This document shows, piece by piece, positions 19,658-30,866 of a stretch of 54,757 nucleotides of DNA. The notes beneath the pieces are model-generated. The model had not been told where the DNA came from. It made no database searches and worked only from the letters and a program-made list of their open reading frames with translations. The DNA is from Tubiluchus corallicola. Its lineage: Eukaryota; Priapulida; Priapulimorpha; Priapulimorphida; Tubiluchidae. The DNA lies in assembly GCA_030141605.1 (NCBI GenBank), contig JAQGDQ010000101.1, positions 196,501-251,257 on the forward strand. Direction: 5' to 3'. The stretch's first letter is position 1. Every line of letters begins with the position of its first letter. Made by a program: the position numbers and the translations under genes.

Positions 19658-22600
19658 ATGGGCTTTAGCGAAAAGGTAGTATTTTCTTTTTTGCCTTTTT
19701 CGAATACTTTTGCTGATACTTTATTACATGTGAAGGGGAGAAGCAAACCTTTACAATATTTTATAGAAAGCGTTGTTGAAAGAAATCGACTTAATCTGTT
19801 TTATTGTCTTCCTTGTGGAAATAATCTTGTATAAATGCAGCAAACTATAATCCATCATCAACTTTCCCAAATTTACGTAATGCACTGTTAAATTTAATTT
19901 TAATCTACTTGTATTATAAGATTCACAATTTTAGTTTTGAACTTTTAAGAAAACAATTATTAATTCTTTGAATCCAACCCAAATTGTAGTTAATTGAATA
20001 TTCATTATTGCTGCCTTGCCAGGTCAGTGTATGCTTCCACACATACAGGAAGCAAGCTGATACACCTGTGACCTAGGCTGTGTATAATGCGTGTAATAAT
20101 TTTGCAGTGATTTTTTATCTAAAGTATTTTACATATTGAAATGAAAATGCAAAATTTTTACTTCAATAGAAAAGTATTTCAAATATAATATTTTCCTCAT
20201 ATTAAATACAAAGGTTTTGAATATATTATTGTAGCATTATTTTAGTTTAAGAATCACTTTCATTCATACCCCCTCCTCCTCAACCCATAGTCTAACTCTA
20301 CTTTAAATGGTTATCATGGCTACATTATTACCAGTAGTTGTATAATTTATATTTAGCATGCAGTAATGCAATGATCAAGTCTCTTCTATGTCTCCTCATC
20401 TCTAAGGTTGTAAAGTGAGCAATTTTCTAAGCCTCTCTTGTTATGATATTTCCTCCATACCTTTAGTATTGCTGGTATGTTGCATACCGTCTAGAAGCTT
20501 AATGTCTTTTCTATAGTGTGGATTTTATTCTTTTGTATACAGTACTCTAATTTGGGTCTTACTAAGCCTTTGCACAATTTCATGATTGCTGTAATGTCTC
20601 TGCATGCAAGCTGTCTACTTATCATTTCTAATATTTGATTTGCGCTCTTCAGTGCACTGGCTTGCAGATTTCAGATCATAAGTTATTTTCGCATCCCAAT
20701 CCTTTTCTTTCACTTGTTTTTATATTTACATTTCACTACTATCATATTCAGTTTTATGTGAAATAGACCCATTATCATTTTCTGATTACCTACAAAAGAA
20801 TACTTTTATATTTCCGTTCTGTGTTTTCCAAAAATCTTAATTTGGTACTTTTTATTATAAATTCATTCTTTTGTCTTTCTGCTATTGACATTTCATAATT
20901 GTTTTAACCATTTTTCTAATTTCCCAGAAAGCTATCATGTTGGATATGTACTTTGCACAATTAGTACCAGATAGACCAGACGGGTTGGTAGTGTGTTTTT
21001 CCACACTATCAGATAGGCTAGTGGTGGTGTGTCAGCTTTCCTTCTGAGAGGGCATGAGCTTGATACTGTGGCCGGTTCATACTAAAGACTTAAAAATGGT
21101 ACCTGCTGTTAGCCTGGTGCATAGTATTTAGAGTAAAAGTGGGATAATAATAATCTGTGTTATGAAGTTTGTAGTATTGTTATTTACACAACATGCTAAA
21201 AGCTCTTTGAGCTTATGTTAAATGGTCATCCAAAAGCTGACTTTAAATAAAAATTATTGTTATTATTATCATTATTATTATTATTATAGTAAATCAGCTT
21301 AAAGATGCGCCTGCTTTATGCTGTATCTTTCTTGGCATTGGGTGCCAACGTGCTACTCACAACAGCAAGTATTCTCTTAACGGCATTTTGCTTAACGAGG
21401 CTGTGTTTTTGACACTCACCCAATGACGCACATCTCAGTTTAATAATGACTTTTTGCCTTACTTTGAGCACGGGACTTTATATAAAAAATTGCATTTTAT
21501 AAAAAATTCCAGTACTGGCCCAATTCACCATTATAGTTTGTCTTAGCTTTTGATAGCAGGCAATCACATGCAGGCATAGTGCGAGATACACATTGCTAAC
21601 TCTTTCCAACGCACAAATTCTCTGATATGTACAAAATTGCTGGCTTAAATGCTCACTCTCATTTGCATAAATTTTCATTTCGATAAATCACTTGAACTAT
21701 TCTTTCAAGATTGTAGTGTTAAACAGAAAGGAAAATCTGTAAAATAGAAGCAAAATTAGATATTTGAGAGAAAAAAGAAAGTAGTAGAAATTGGTCTTGC
21801 GATATCTACATGAAAATTGTATACACGCACCTTCTTTTGTGTAATTACTATTTAGAATTATTGATGTGTAATAGTAACCTTAATTATTACTAGACTTATG
21901 CTAATTGTTATTACATTATTTTCAGCCTCTTTTGATTGACGCTCGGGCCCATTTATTAGGCCGATTAGCTTCGATAGTTGCAAAAACCATTTTGACAGGT
22001 GAGTAGACAGTTTTCTGGAGGTTTTCTGCATGGCTTATTGGATACACTTGGTGTATTGATATCTCTTGGTCTAACTGTTTTATAACAATAATTAATTGTA
22101 TTTCTAAATTAGTGTTCTTTTGTATGTTTTTGTAAGCCATCTTGACTTGCAGTCAGGTATATACAATTTGGCATAAAACTGAACTCACACTGCTAACTGC
22201 TTGTTCTCAGCAGGGTTTTGACTTTAAAGCTTTCAGAGTTCTCACTTCTTTATTTTGTTTTTTTTACTGAGAAATTAGTGAAACAATATAAATTCTATCT
22301 ACTAAACGTCCTGGGTTACTTTGAGTTGTTTTTATCACAAATTATGTTTTAGCTTATTTTCTGATATTTGTCTTATAGGTCAAAGAGTTGTCGTCGTACG
22401 ATGTGAAGGGATAAATATTTCTGGTAGCTTTTACCGGAACAAACGTAAGAATCCCTTGAATATTATTAATTAATTTGTCATTTGAAAGTCTTAGAAATAA
22501 AATGGCTGCAACAGTCAAGTGAAAATATCATCATTTGTTGAAGAAAAGCATCAATCAATTTGTACGTTTCAGTATTTTACCAATGCCATTCAGCAAAAAT

Positions 22601-25600
22601 ATGTCGGACCTAAATACAAATGGTCTAATGGTTAAATTATCAGACTAATGCGAAACAAGTAACACTATTTATTTGTAATTTTGACTAAAAAAAGAATTTC
22701 AATTCTTGCAATTACTATTTCTGTCTATTATTTATATTATATTTGGGGCTGAAATATTTTTGTTGATGGTGGCATAAGTAATATGTCGAAACATACAAAC
22801 ACTGTGTTGCTAATCTTGAATGCTGATAGTCTAAGTGGCTGTTGTGTCATCGTTTTATTTTTGGTAATTAATTATTGTCATCTAGAACTTTAGCATCTTC
22901 TGAATGGGTTGATAGAATCAAGTAGATTTTTCTTAGTCACTTCTGTTAACTTAGTATTTCACTGGTTGTACAACCTAGTAAAATCATCAGTCACTTTTGT
23001 TAGTTTGGTAAAGTTATCTAGGTTTATTACATTTCTATTAATTTATAAGACAACCTATGGCCTTAGTCCCACCGTTTATTTCAATAAAATTCGATGTGAG
23101 TGTTTGTGAATAATTGTGTTATTAAGTAGTAATAAGTACTCTGGTCTTCTGAACCTATTCTTTGAAACACAATCAGTAACACATTCCTGCTTTATAAATA
23201 AATCTACAGAGGCAAAAACTTTAACTTTCTTCTTTCGTTTTTATTAACTGCCAGTTTATGTTTATTCAAAATGTTTAAATATGACTATCTGTGATAATGA
23301 TGACAGTACAAGTTCCTTACCTACTTTGTCTGATTTTAGATGAATGTGAACACTTGTCTGAATCACAATGACAATATTTCTTATTTTTTCTTATAATATG
23401 GTTTTCTGAACAAAAGAAAATGAAGCAGTTCCTAGGGTTATAGTTTAATGTGCTACATTTTGTGTTATGACACTACTACATCTTGTGGATTTTCTCTTAT
23501 GCAGTGAAATATCTTGCGTTCTTGAAAAAGCGTTGCAATGTCAAGCCATCTCGTGGTCCATTCCACTTCAGGGCTCCAAGTAAAATATTTTGGAGAACTG
23601 TAAGGGGTAAGTTAACAATGAAAGTACTAATACAGTCGTTCTTTGTTATAACGCCCTCCTTTATGATGCAATCCTTGCTTAATGCCCATATTTTTAACAA
23701 AACAAAATGTCTATATTTGCATAGACGTGTGTATTAATGCACTTCTTTATAATGCCAAACTCATTATCGTTATTTTGCTGTTCCCGAAGTAGGCAGTATA
23801 AAAAGATTTGACAGCAGTTCATAAATCAGCAAAACAGAATTTATAATAATAATAATGATCATTTTAATGTAAACTGTGATTATATCGCATTTTAGGGAAA
23901 TGATATGTTAATTTCACATTTTTCAAATCAATTTTCTCGTGTTCGTGATGACAGTACAACACCCTTACCTACTTTGTCTGAATTTAGGTGAATGTTTACA
24001 CTTGTCTGAATCACACTGATAGTGCTTTCATAACAAAACAGTTTTCGTTGGCCAGTTAATGCATATGTCATTTTAGGTAATATTAGTGAGTACATGCATG
24101 AATGAGCACAGTTCATGTACAAGAACTTGAAGATTTTCAAACTTTAGAAATGCGCGCTTCTAATAAAAAATGATACATTGTTTTTAATGGCAGTTTTTGT
24201 AGCTTAAGAAGATTCCCAGTTTGGTGCCTTCTAATGGTTTCGCATCTGTAAAAAATGGGCTTGAGTATGATTTTCACATTTATAATTTATTTGGAGTCTA
24301 GTGCTTCTGTATAACACCTGAAAATGACATCCAATAAAACATGAAGACCTTTATTAATTTATAAGATACATACTTGCAGGTATGATTCCACACAAGACCA
24401 AGAGAGGCGCAGCCGCATTAGAAAGATTAAAAGTTTTTGACGGTATTCCTCCACCCTATGATAAAAAGAAGAGAATGGTGGTTCCCGCTGCCTTGAGAGT
24501 TAACAAACTTAAACAGCGAAGAAAGGTTGGTCAGGCATTAGATCAGTGTTTTTGCGTTAATTAAAAGCACAAGAAAACCCTCCACTTACGTAAGGCTTAA
24601 AAATTGGTCTTTATATTACTTCTATTCTGTCTTATTGCAAACAGGGCTTGCATCGGCAGCAATGCTGCATAAAAGTTGTAAATTCAAACACCCGCGTTGA
24701 CTGTTAGACACAGCCATTTTAGACGACAAGTTATTTGAAATAAGTTTAGATAAAACTGAGTGAGTTTGAAAAAATAATCATAGCATTCGTAGCACACGTC
24801 ACTAAAGTAAAATTTTAAATTACTGTATCTTGTCAGTAAGATTAAAAATGCATTTTTTTGGTTAGTGAGTGGCATACCGTGAAGGTGAGCAACGACATTT
24901 GACCAATGGGTGAAAACATTTAAATAATAAATAATTTTCTTTTTTAGTTATGTAAAGTAGGAAACATTTGAAGCAGGTAAGCGAAATGCTAAGTAATATA
25001 ACTTTGCATTAGAATTTTTTTGGACATAGTTTAACAATTCCTTTTCTTCCCCTGATTTACGTTGTGTGTACATGACGTCATGTAATGGCACAATCGGAAC
25101 AGTATTCCAGGAGATGTAAAATGAAAACAAACAAAATATCCTTTCAATGCGAGTAAGATATACTCATAAAATTACCATAAGTAATGTAATTTTTTGAGCG
25201 ACTTTTCTGAAACCTACTTTAGGTACCCTTTTCCTTGCCCTTCAAAGGCCTTTGTAACCCCAACATTGAAGTTTTTTCAAAACATTACACAATGAATTCA
25301 ATAGTTATTATTAAACAAAAGAAACTTTTATAAACTAAATGTCTTGCCGTTTTCTGTCGAGATCACCATGTTTCACATCTTTGGGATGAGTGAGGGAGAA
25401 TAATACACGTAGTACAGAAAGCGTCTTTGGCGACCTCGTGATTGTACTCATAATGTCATTCTTCTCACACAATGAAAAATGGTGGTTCTTCAAATTTAAC
25501 TCCGCTAACAACGAAGTGATAAAAAATCAAAAGAAACAAGTTTTACGGTAAGTAGAATAAATAATGAAATGAATATTCATTAGTAGAGTAGGATTTTGAT

Positions 25601-27326
25601 TTGTAAAAGCTTATATTATAGTGAGGGTTTACTTTGGCTTTAAGTAATTTAAGTTGTTGCCAGTGATGATACAGCTTCACCAACATTGACGTTGCCACGG
25701 ATACGGCATATGAAAATGTTATACATGCACTATTACCTGAGGCAGCAAAAACATTTCAACTCGAGTCAATAATTTGTACTTGGACTACTTTCTTGAGCGT
25801 AATTAAAATGAACGATTGGTGGTGGACCACACATTTCTGTGCAGTCTCTCAATAACTCGAAAAAATGAGTATCAAGTCTAATTTTGAGAAATAATATTTG
25901 AAGGCATGACCCTGCAGGTTGCACATAGACTATATCACATGTACTGGGTTTTAAAGAAATTATTCAACAGTAACAGTAAGTAAAGGCATTACAGAGTTTT
26001 TTGTTTCCAGTACTGTATGGTATATGAAGTTTTTAACTACAAGTCTATTTTAGCCAGCTAATTTGATTTTCTTTTGTGCTGTTTGGCAATTATAATGCAG
26101 TGGTTTTGTGTGCGCATTTGCCTGTAATTTTTCCATTTAAATTAAGTTTAAACAACTGAGGTGTTAGTTAACCGAAACACTGAATTACGTCGTTTTGTGT
26201 CTGCCAAACTTACTGTACATTAATGTTTCAGTTTTGTGTGTTGGGCCGCTTGTCTCATGAGGTTGGTTGGAAGTACCAAGATGTGATCAGTGCATTAGAA
26301 GCAAAGCGGAAAGCTAAATCGAATGCTTTCTATGAGAAAAAAAAGTTGCAAAATGTAAGTGACAAAAAGAAGTTAGGACATTAAAATATCTCGCTGTATT
26401 TTGTTGTGTGAAAGTGTAAAATAATAGTATTTTGACAGTACTGATATCTTCGGCTTTGACATTAAATGGTATGTGGATCATATAAATTATCAAAATCAGT
26501 TTTTTGACTGAATGAAAGGCTTTTTGTACGTATCGTTTTTTTAAGAAATGATACAAAACCGGAATATTTTGGTTTCTTTTCCACATACATTTTACACAAC
26601 TATTTTATTTCTTTCAAGGTATCCTCATGAATTATTTGGTTAATAGAACTAGCATTTTTGTGCTATTTCCACAATTTTTGATATACAGTTTTTTGATTAT
26701 CATACCTTGGATAATAAGTACATGTTTAAATACTAAGCTGAAAAGTGAAATACTTGCAATGTGACATCCGTACTTATAATCCATCAAATTCCGCAACATT
26801 ATAAAGGGTTAAACATTTGCTTATTTTTGCTAAATCGATTCATAGCTTTTGTAAGATCCGGAACTATGTCAAAAAATTGTTATGTTTTGGTCATGATTGA
26901 TAAATGAATTACCATGTAATAAAGTGCCAATTTTAGCTCGGTGTTTATCTCATTAATATTAAGTGGGAAAAAGTTTGAATCATACGATTTAATAAGCGTT
27001 GCTCGAGCCCTCCTCTACTCCCAGCATATGCAACAGACATTCAAGCTTGAGTGTTTAACATCTTCAATGCAAATACGGCTCATTGCCTGTGATGAACATT
27101 TTTAATTTCTTATTGAGAAGCAATGTGAAAACCATAACATGCATCACCAACTGAGGCAAAAATGTCGTATTTGCGTCTTTGGCTTAGAAACTAAACCTGA
27201 TAAACAACTTGCTACTAAAATGTTGTTCGTGTTTGTTTCCAGAAAATTAGAGAACAGGCAATCAAGAATGTGGAAACTCAGATTGCGCCGTATCAGAAAA
27301 TCATAGAGGATTATGGCTGTCGCTAG
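19658..27326 (+). CDS. RPL13A: Ribosomal protein L13a (uL13), seven exons
   Basis: Exons: 19658-19675, 21926-21998, 22379-22444, 23505-23606, 24380-24525, 26232-26354 and 27243-27326. All introns are GT..AG, and the phases join without gaps into 203 residues, the length of the human protein. It is a structural protein of the 60S subunit. Recognisable conserved stretches are [76 protein letters not shown] and [15 protein letters not shown]. The first exon encodes only MGFSEK. It was found from the donor at 19676, the phase-0 acceptor at 21925 and its TOP context, and is the least certain exon. The C-terminus ([10 protein letters not shown]) ends at TAG 27324-27326. Introns 3, 4, 5 and 6 each carry a box C/D snoRNA, so the gene has a second role as snoRNA host. 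The gene is convergent with the SCAF homologue. Confidence 0.95.
20380..20715 (-). mobile_element. Decayed LINE C-terminal fragment in RPL13A intron 1
   Basis: The minus-strand translation, with frameshifts, gives [20 protein letters not shown], then [14 protein letters not shown] and [11 protein letters not shown]. These line up with the end of many LINE ORF2 proteins (KDLGV.IS.DLK.S.QC, LVRP.LEY, LE.RR.R.DLI). It is in the same orientation as the RT fragment at 18855-19190 but not colinear with it, so it is a separate insertion. Confidence 0.65.
20985..21295 (+). repeat. Probable tRNA-derived SINE with ATT-rich tail
   Basis: The head GGCTAGTGGTGGTGTGTCAGC resembles an A-box, and GAGCTTGATAC about 40 nt on resembles a degraded B-box. 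A body with TACTAAAGACTTAAAAATGG and TGGTACCTGCTG follows. The end, CTTTAAATAAAAATTATTG followed by (ATT)n at 21252-21288, is typical of a SINE or LINE 3' end. It lies in RPL13A intron 1. Confidence 0.5.
21999..22378 (+). other. RPL13A intron 2, no snoRNA found
   Basis: 380-bp GT..AG intron. No box C motif (TGATGA) was seen, unlike the four following introns. Confidence 0.6.
23291..23366 (+). ncRNA. Box C/D snoRNA, U34/SNORD34-like, copy 1 (RPL13A intron 3)
   Basis: Box C ATGATGA is at 23297-23303, box D' CTGA at 23330-23333, a C'-like AGATGAAT just after it, and box D CTGA at 23358-23361. The terminal stem GTGAT/ATCAC is 23291-23295 with 23362-23366. The element before D' reads CCTTACCTACTTTGT, which differs by one base from the guide I recall for human SNORD34 (TTACCTACATTGT; 28S target around U2824). 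The D-box guide ends ACACTTGT; I could not assign its target. It is intronic in the sense orientation, so it is probably released from the spliced lariat. Confidence 0.85.
23939..24016 (+). ncRNA. Box C/D snoRNA, U34/SNORD34-like, copy 2 (RPL13A intron 4)
   Basis: Box C GTGATGA is at 23945-23951, D' CTGA at 23978-23981, and D CTGA at 24006-24009. The guide before D' (CCTTACCTACTTTGT) is identical to copy 1. The D guide shares its last eight bases (ACACTTGT) with copy 1 but differs upstream. The terminal stem is weaker (GTGT/ACAC). It is a paralogue of the intron 3 snoRNA. Confidence 0.83.
24384..24500 (+). other. Most conserved RPL13A exon block
   Basis: Part of exon 5. It encodes [20 protein letters not shown], then [12 protein letters not shown], identical or nearly so to the vertebrate protein as I remember it. 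This anchors the identification of the gene. Confidence 0.9.
25074..25244 (+). repeat. Dispersed repeat, copy B
   Basis: Diverged copy of 5780-5940 (shared ACGTCATGTAATGGCAC start and ACCCTTTTC end), located in RPL13A intron 5 upstream of the snoRNA. Confidence 0.55.
25654..25748 (+). ncRNA. Box C/D snoRNA, U33/SNORD33-like, copy 1 (RPL13A intron 5)
   Basis: Box C GTGATGA is at 25663-25669 and box D CTGA at 25737-25740. The terminal stem is 8 bp: 25654-25661 (TTGTTGCC) with 25741-25748 (GGCAGCAA), including one G-U pair. The guide before D, CATGCACTATTAC, can pair with 18S rRNA GUGGUGGUGCAUG using three G-U pairs. This places the fifth base at the U known as a SNORD33 target (human U1326, from memory). 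A TTGA near 25686 may serve as D' and TATGAAAA as C'. Confidence 0.82.
26355..27082 (+). other. 5' part of RPL13A intron 6
   Basis: AT-rich intronic sequence without recognisable coding or repeat features before the snoRNA at 27083. Confidence 0.5.
27083..27159 (+). ncRNA. Box C/D snoRNA, U33/SNORD33-like, copy 2 (RPL13A intron 6)
   Basis: Box C GTGATGA is at 27089-27095 and box D CTGA at 27151-27154. The terminal stem TTGCC/GGCAA is 27083-27087 with 27155-27159. A TTGA at 27113-27116 may act as D'. The guide CATGCATCACCAA before D pairs with the same 18S UGGUGGUGCAUG region with a single G-U, so it would direct the same methylation as copy 1. It lies about 85 nt upstream of the intron 3' end, a usual distance for intronic C/D snoRNAs. 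Confidence 0.82.
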
Positions 27327-30300
27327 CAAAAGAATTGTTTGTAAGCAATTTGTGTAAATATAAATGCACGAAATTCGTTTGTTAAGAGTTTTTTATTCTT
27401 GTTTCTTGCCTTTGCTCTCAATAATTTTTTGGTGATACATGACAGATTGGCGTTATTATAAGTGTATTAACTTTTGTCCGTATTTAGTTTCTTACAGCCA
27501 CTGCTGTAAAATGCAACATGATTACACTGCGGTGTAGTTACAGCTTTCAGCATTCACATTGTGTTACATGAAATTTGTACAAAGACTAAGAGCGATGTAA
27601 TTAAGCAATTTGATGTGATTACAGACATTTTATTATAGGCATTACTGAATAGCTTCACCCTAAAAAATACACATTAGAGAACTCATGTTGAACTGCTCCA
27701 CCAGCCTTCTAAACTAATTAGAAACTGTGCTGTCTGAGTGTTCCAAAAATTATGCACACAAATTTACTATAGTGATCTAGAAATTAAAATCCAAATGTTT
27801 ATGATATGGTTTGCATTATTCTCTGCACATTGTCTTGCAGCACATGCTGGCAGCATTACACTACTGCACTTGGAATGCAGTGTAACCCAATTTGTATCCC
27901 TGTGTTGAAAATATTACAAATTTTAAGTGTGATAAGCCACAGTTAACAAAGTTAATGGTTTATATAAAATGAGATTATTAAAGGAAAGGATCGGTTACCT
28001 AGAATGCTGTGTTTATTTTACTGTTATCGCTTTAACTTAGAAAAATATAACAAAGAAATTTGCAACTTGTACTGTACTGTGTTGTATAGAAATTTTCCGG
28101 CATGGTCGCGCCGTGGTGGTAGTCGCCTTTCACCTGAAAGTTATATTGTAATTGGTTACTTTCATGACTTTTCATAAGTGCATTGTGGCTTTTTGTAAGA
28201 ACCTGTTGCTTAAACTAATTCAAACTTCTGCGGCTTACTTGATGTTTATGCGCAAGTACAAAAAATTAGCCAATTTTTAGAAAAATGTTTTGCACTTTTG
28301 ATGAAAATTGACATTACGCTACCTTTTCTCAGTAAACGTGTGACATCATTGGTGGAAAATGGGCGTTCAAAATGGGAGCAGCCCAAGCGGGAAATAATTG
28401 TGACTTTATAAAGTGATTTTACATAATGATTAATGAGTGGAGAAGAAAATGGTGAAAAATCATAAGCTAGTCAAAATTTGAACCAGAGACCTAGTGATCA
28501 AGTCCAGACTGGCTCGTATGATATTGTAACAAAATGACATTTGTTTTTAACCCCACCCCTGTAATAGTTCTGTCCATTATGAAGCCATTGCATACTGGCA
28601 TCTATAAATACGCTAGGTTGTGATGGTTCTGGTGGTCTAGTAGGTACTTTTTACCATCTCAGCACCTGTTCCACTGACATGGAGGACGTGAGAAGAGCAA
28701 CCTGGCAATTTATAAATAGATTTTGTTATTGACCATATCAGCACCATCAGGTTTCGTTACAGCATACATTTATACCAAATAGACTAGACAGGTCAGTTTG
28801 TACTGAACATTAAAAAATACCAATACCATCATGCCCTATTTTGCTGCTCATTTCCAAATTAGTTTTTTTCTGGTAATACTCCCTACTGTAGTGGCAGGCC
28901 TAGCTGGGTATCAAATCAGTACATTTTTGTGTACATTCATAATTTACTGCAACCCTCATTTCTTGATTATTTTTGTACAAGTACTGAAATTCACAATTAT
29001 AATATAAGATACAGACTTACCTATCACTAACTACAGTGCAACATTAATGTTAGAAAATGAATTATAATTGCCCCTTACATGGAATCCAATTGCTCCATCT
29101 ATCAAAAATGCCAGCTCACTGTCGATCTGTTTTTGAATTTTCAACAACTTAACATCTTGGGTAATCAAGTATTGCCTCTTCCATGAATGTTTGCTAAATG
29201 TATTAAAACATTTATCATTTGCTTGTACCATACTTCAGTTTATATTGCAATTATGAAATATCACTAACATCCATTGTCTCTTTCTAACTATCAGTCATAC
29301 GTTATTAATAACTATTTTTCACTACTAATTCCGACCTAGTATAAGCTTGCTTCACAGATCTGCAGCGCCATATATAATTTCATAATTTGAAAGCTGTATG
29401 AATTACAAATTGCATTTACGTGCTTTTGATGTAAAAGTATTATGATTATGTTGCAGAATACAAAAAATTAATTGAATAATAAATAACACGGAAAGAACGA
29501 ATCTCTCATAGTGTGTGGAAAATGCCCAAAACTGACGTTTTAGTAGTATAATTGTGACATTTATTAGAGTTGCCTGGGATTTCCCATGAACCTGCATTTT
29601 CCATCGTTTAGAGTCATTGTGTAATTACTACAAATAAAGCTGACATGAGAATAAGACTTCAGTTATTCAAGAATTCACTGCATTACTATTAATTAAACCA
29701 TCTAAATAGCAAATAGTTAACTAAATACAGGTTAATTACTTTAGTATTTTTATTCTTTACATTCATTACGTGTAGTTATGTATAACCGAAAAAGTTTTTC
29801 ACGTGATTATTCTACATGTAATTCCGTAAGGAAACCTTACAAAACTAGAGTGATACACGTATTTACAAATTATATGCTTGCACTGACTTAAATAATCCGT
29901 CAGCTCCTGGGACCTTTTACCCCATCAAAGCTAAATTAGCACAGTACCTTTTTACGTCACATTAATAATATAACTTTTTTTCAGTAAAACACTACAGTAT
30001 TATTATTTACATTTTGGATCTTACAAATTAAAATGGCTACATCACAGAAGTACAGCTGATCACTAGTTCTAATTGGGAATTTAAAATACATGTATACAAA
30101 TTGATTTTAACATTACAATGGAGAAGTTATCGCCATTCGTTGGGTGGGAGGGGGAATAGGTAAAAGTTGGTTTATATTGTTTTAAGTACACCCCCGTTTG
30201 TTCTTTTTCTGTAGCTATTTCCTGTTGACTTTTCTGCAGGTGGAAAACACATCTGCATGCTACATAATGCCACTTAATACTGACTCACCATTAGTACTAT

Positions 30301-30866
30301 ATAAATTTACAAGACTAGAAATTTCAGTGTCTTTCATATACTTGCGATGAACTGATATTGTATATCTAACAATTGTATCCACTAGCACTGAAACTACAGC
30401 ATTTGGTACTTGGTCACCTATGTATAATTGGTGAAAAAAACAGATTGTAACTGGAATAGTCCAATACAAAAACAGTCGAACACAGAGAAACTGCTTCAAT
30501 TGTATCACACCTCCCAATCTTACATATAAACGGTAAAGCTACATATCAATTTATTTCCTATTTACAATCTTATTTAGAGATATTTTTCAACACATTACAG
30601 TAAAGACAGCAAACACGTATTTACAACTGGCAACAATTTTACTACCAGCTTGGGAGACTTGCTCCATCAATAAACTGGACACAAATCTAAGGTATTACTA
30701 ACTAGTATGCTACCATTTCAAAAGGGTATTACATGAACAAAAATACATGTCACATACATAATGTCTTGTTTTCAGCTAAGCAATGCACTTTTGACCTTCA
30801 AGTTATACCAGCTACATCAAAGAAATATGTACATCTTTAACATTTCATACAGTTAAAGAAAAACAT
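27327..30866. other. Convergent intergenic region between RPL13A and the SCAF homologue
   Basis: Holds both 3' UTRs (short for RPL13A, probably ending near 27.4 kb; extent on the SCAF side unknown). All ORFs here are short, AT-driven and unlike known proteins. The one feature I can name is the tRNA-like repeat at 28461-28525. Confidence 0.5.
28461..28525 (-). repeat. tRNA-like sequence, probable SINE head
   Basis: On the minus strand, ACTAGGTCTCTGGTTCAAATT contains a B-box-like GGTTCAAAT, in the same context (preceded by AGGTCYCT) as the repeat at 19421-19486. An A-box-like GAGCCAGTCTGG lies about 30 nt upstream on that strand. The two copies probably belong to one decayed family. Confidence 0.35.

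Noticed and set aside
21999-22378. Search for a fifth snoRNA in RPL13A intron 2
   Set aside because: No TGATGA box C was found, and no C/D pairing at a suitable distance.
30260-30517. 85-codon minus-strand ORF downstream of SCAF
   Set aside because: Likely 3' UTR. There is no similarity or codon signal to support coding.
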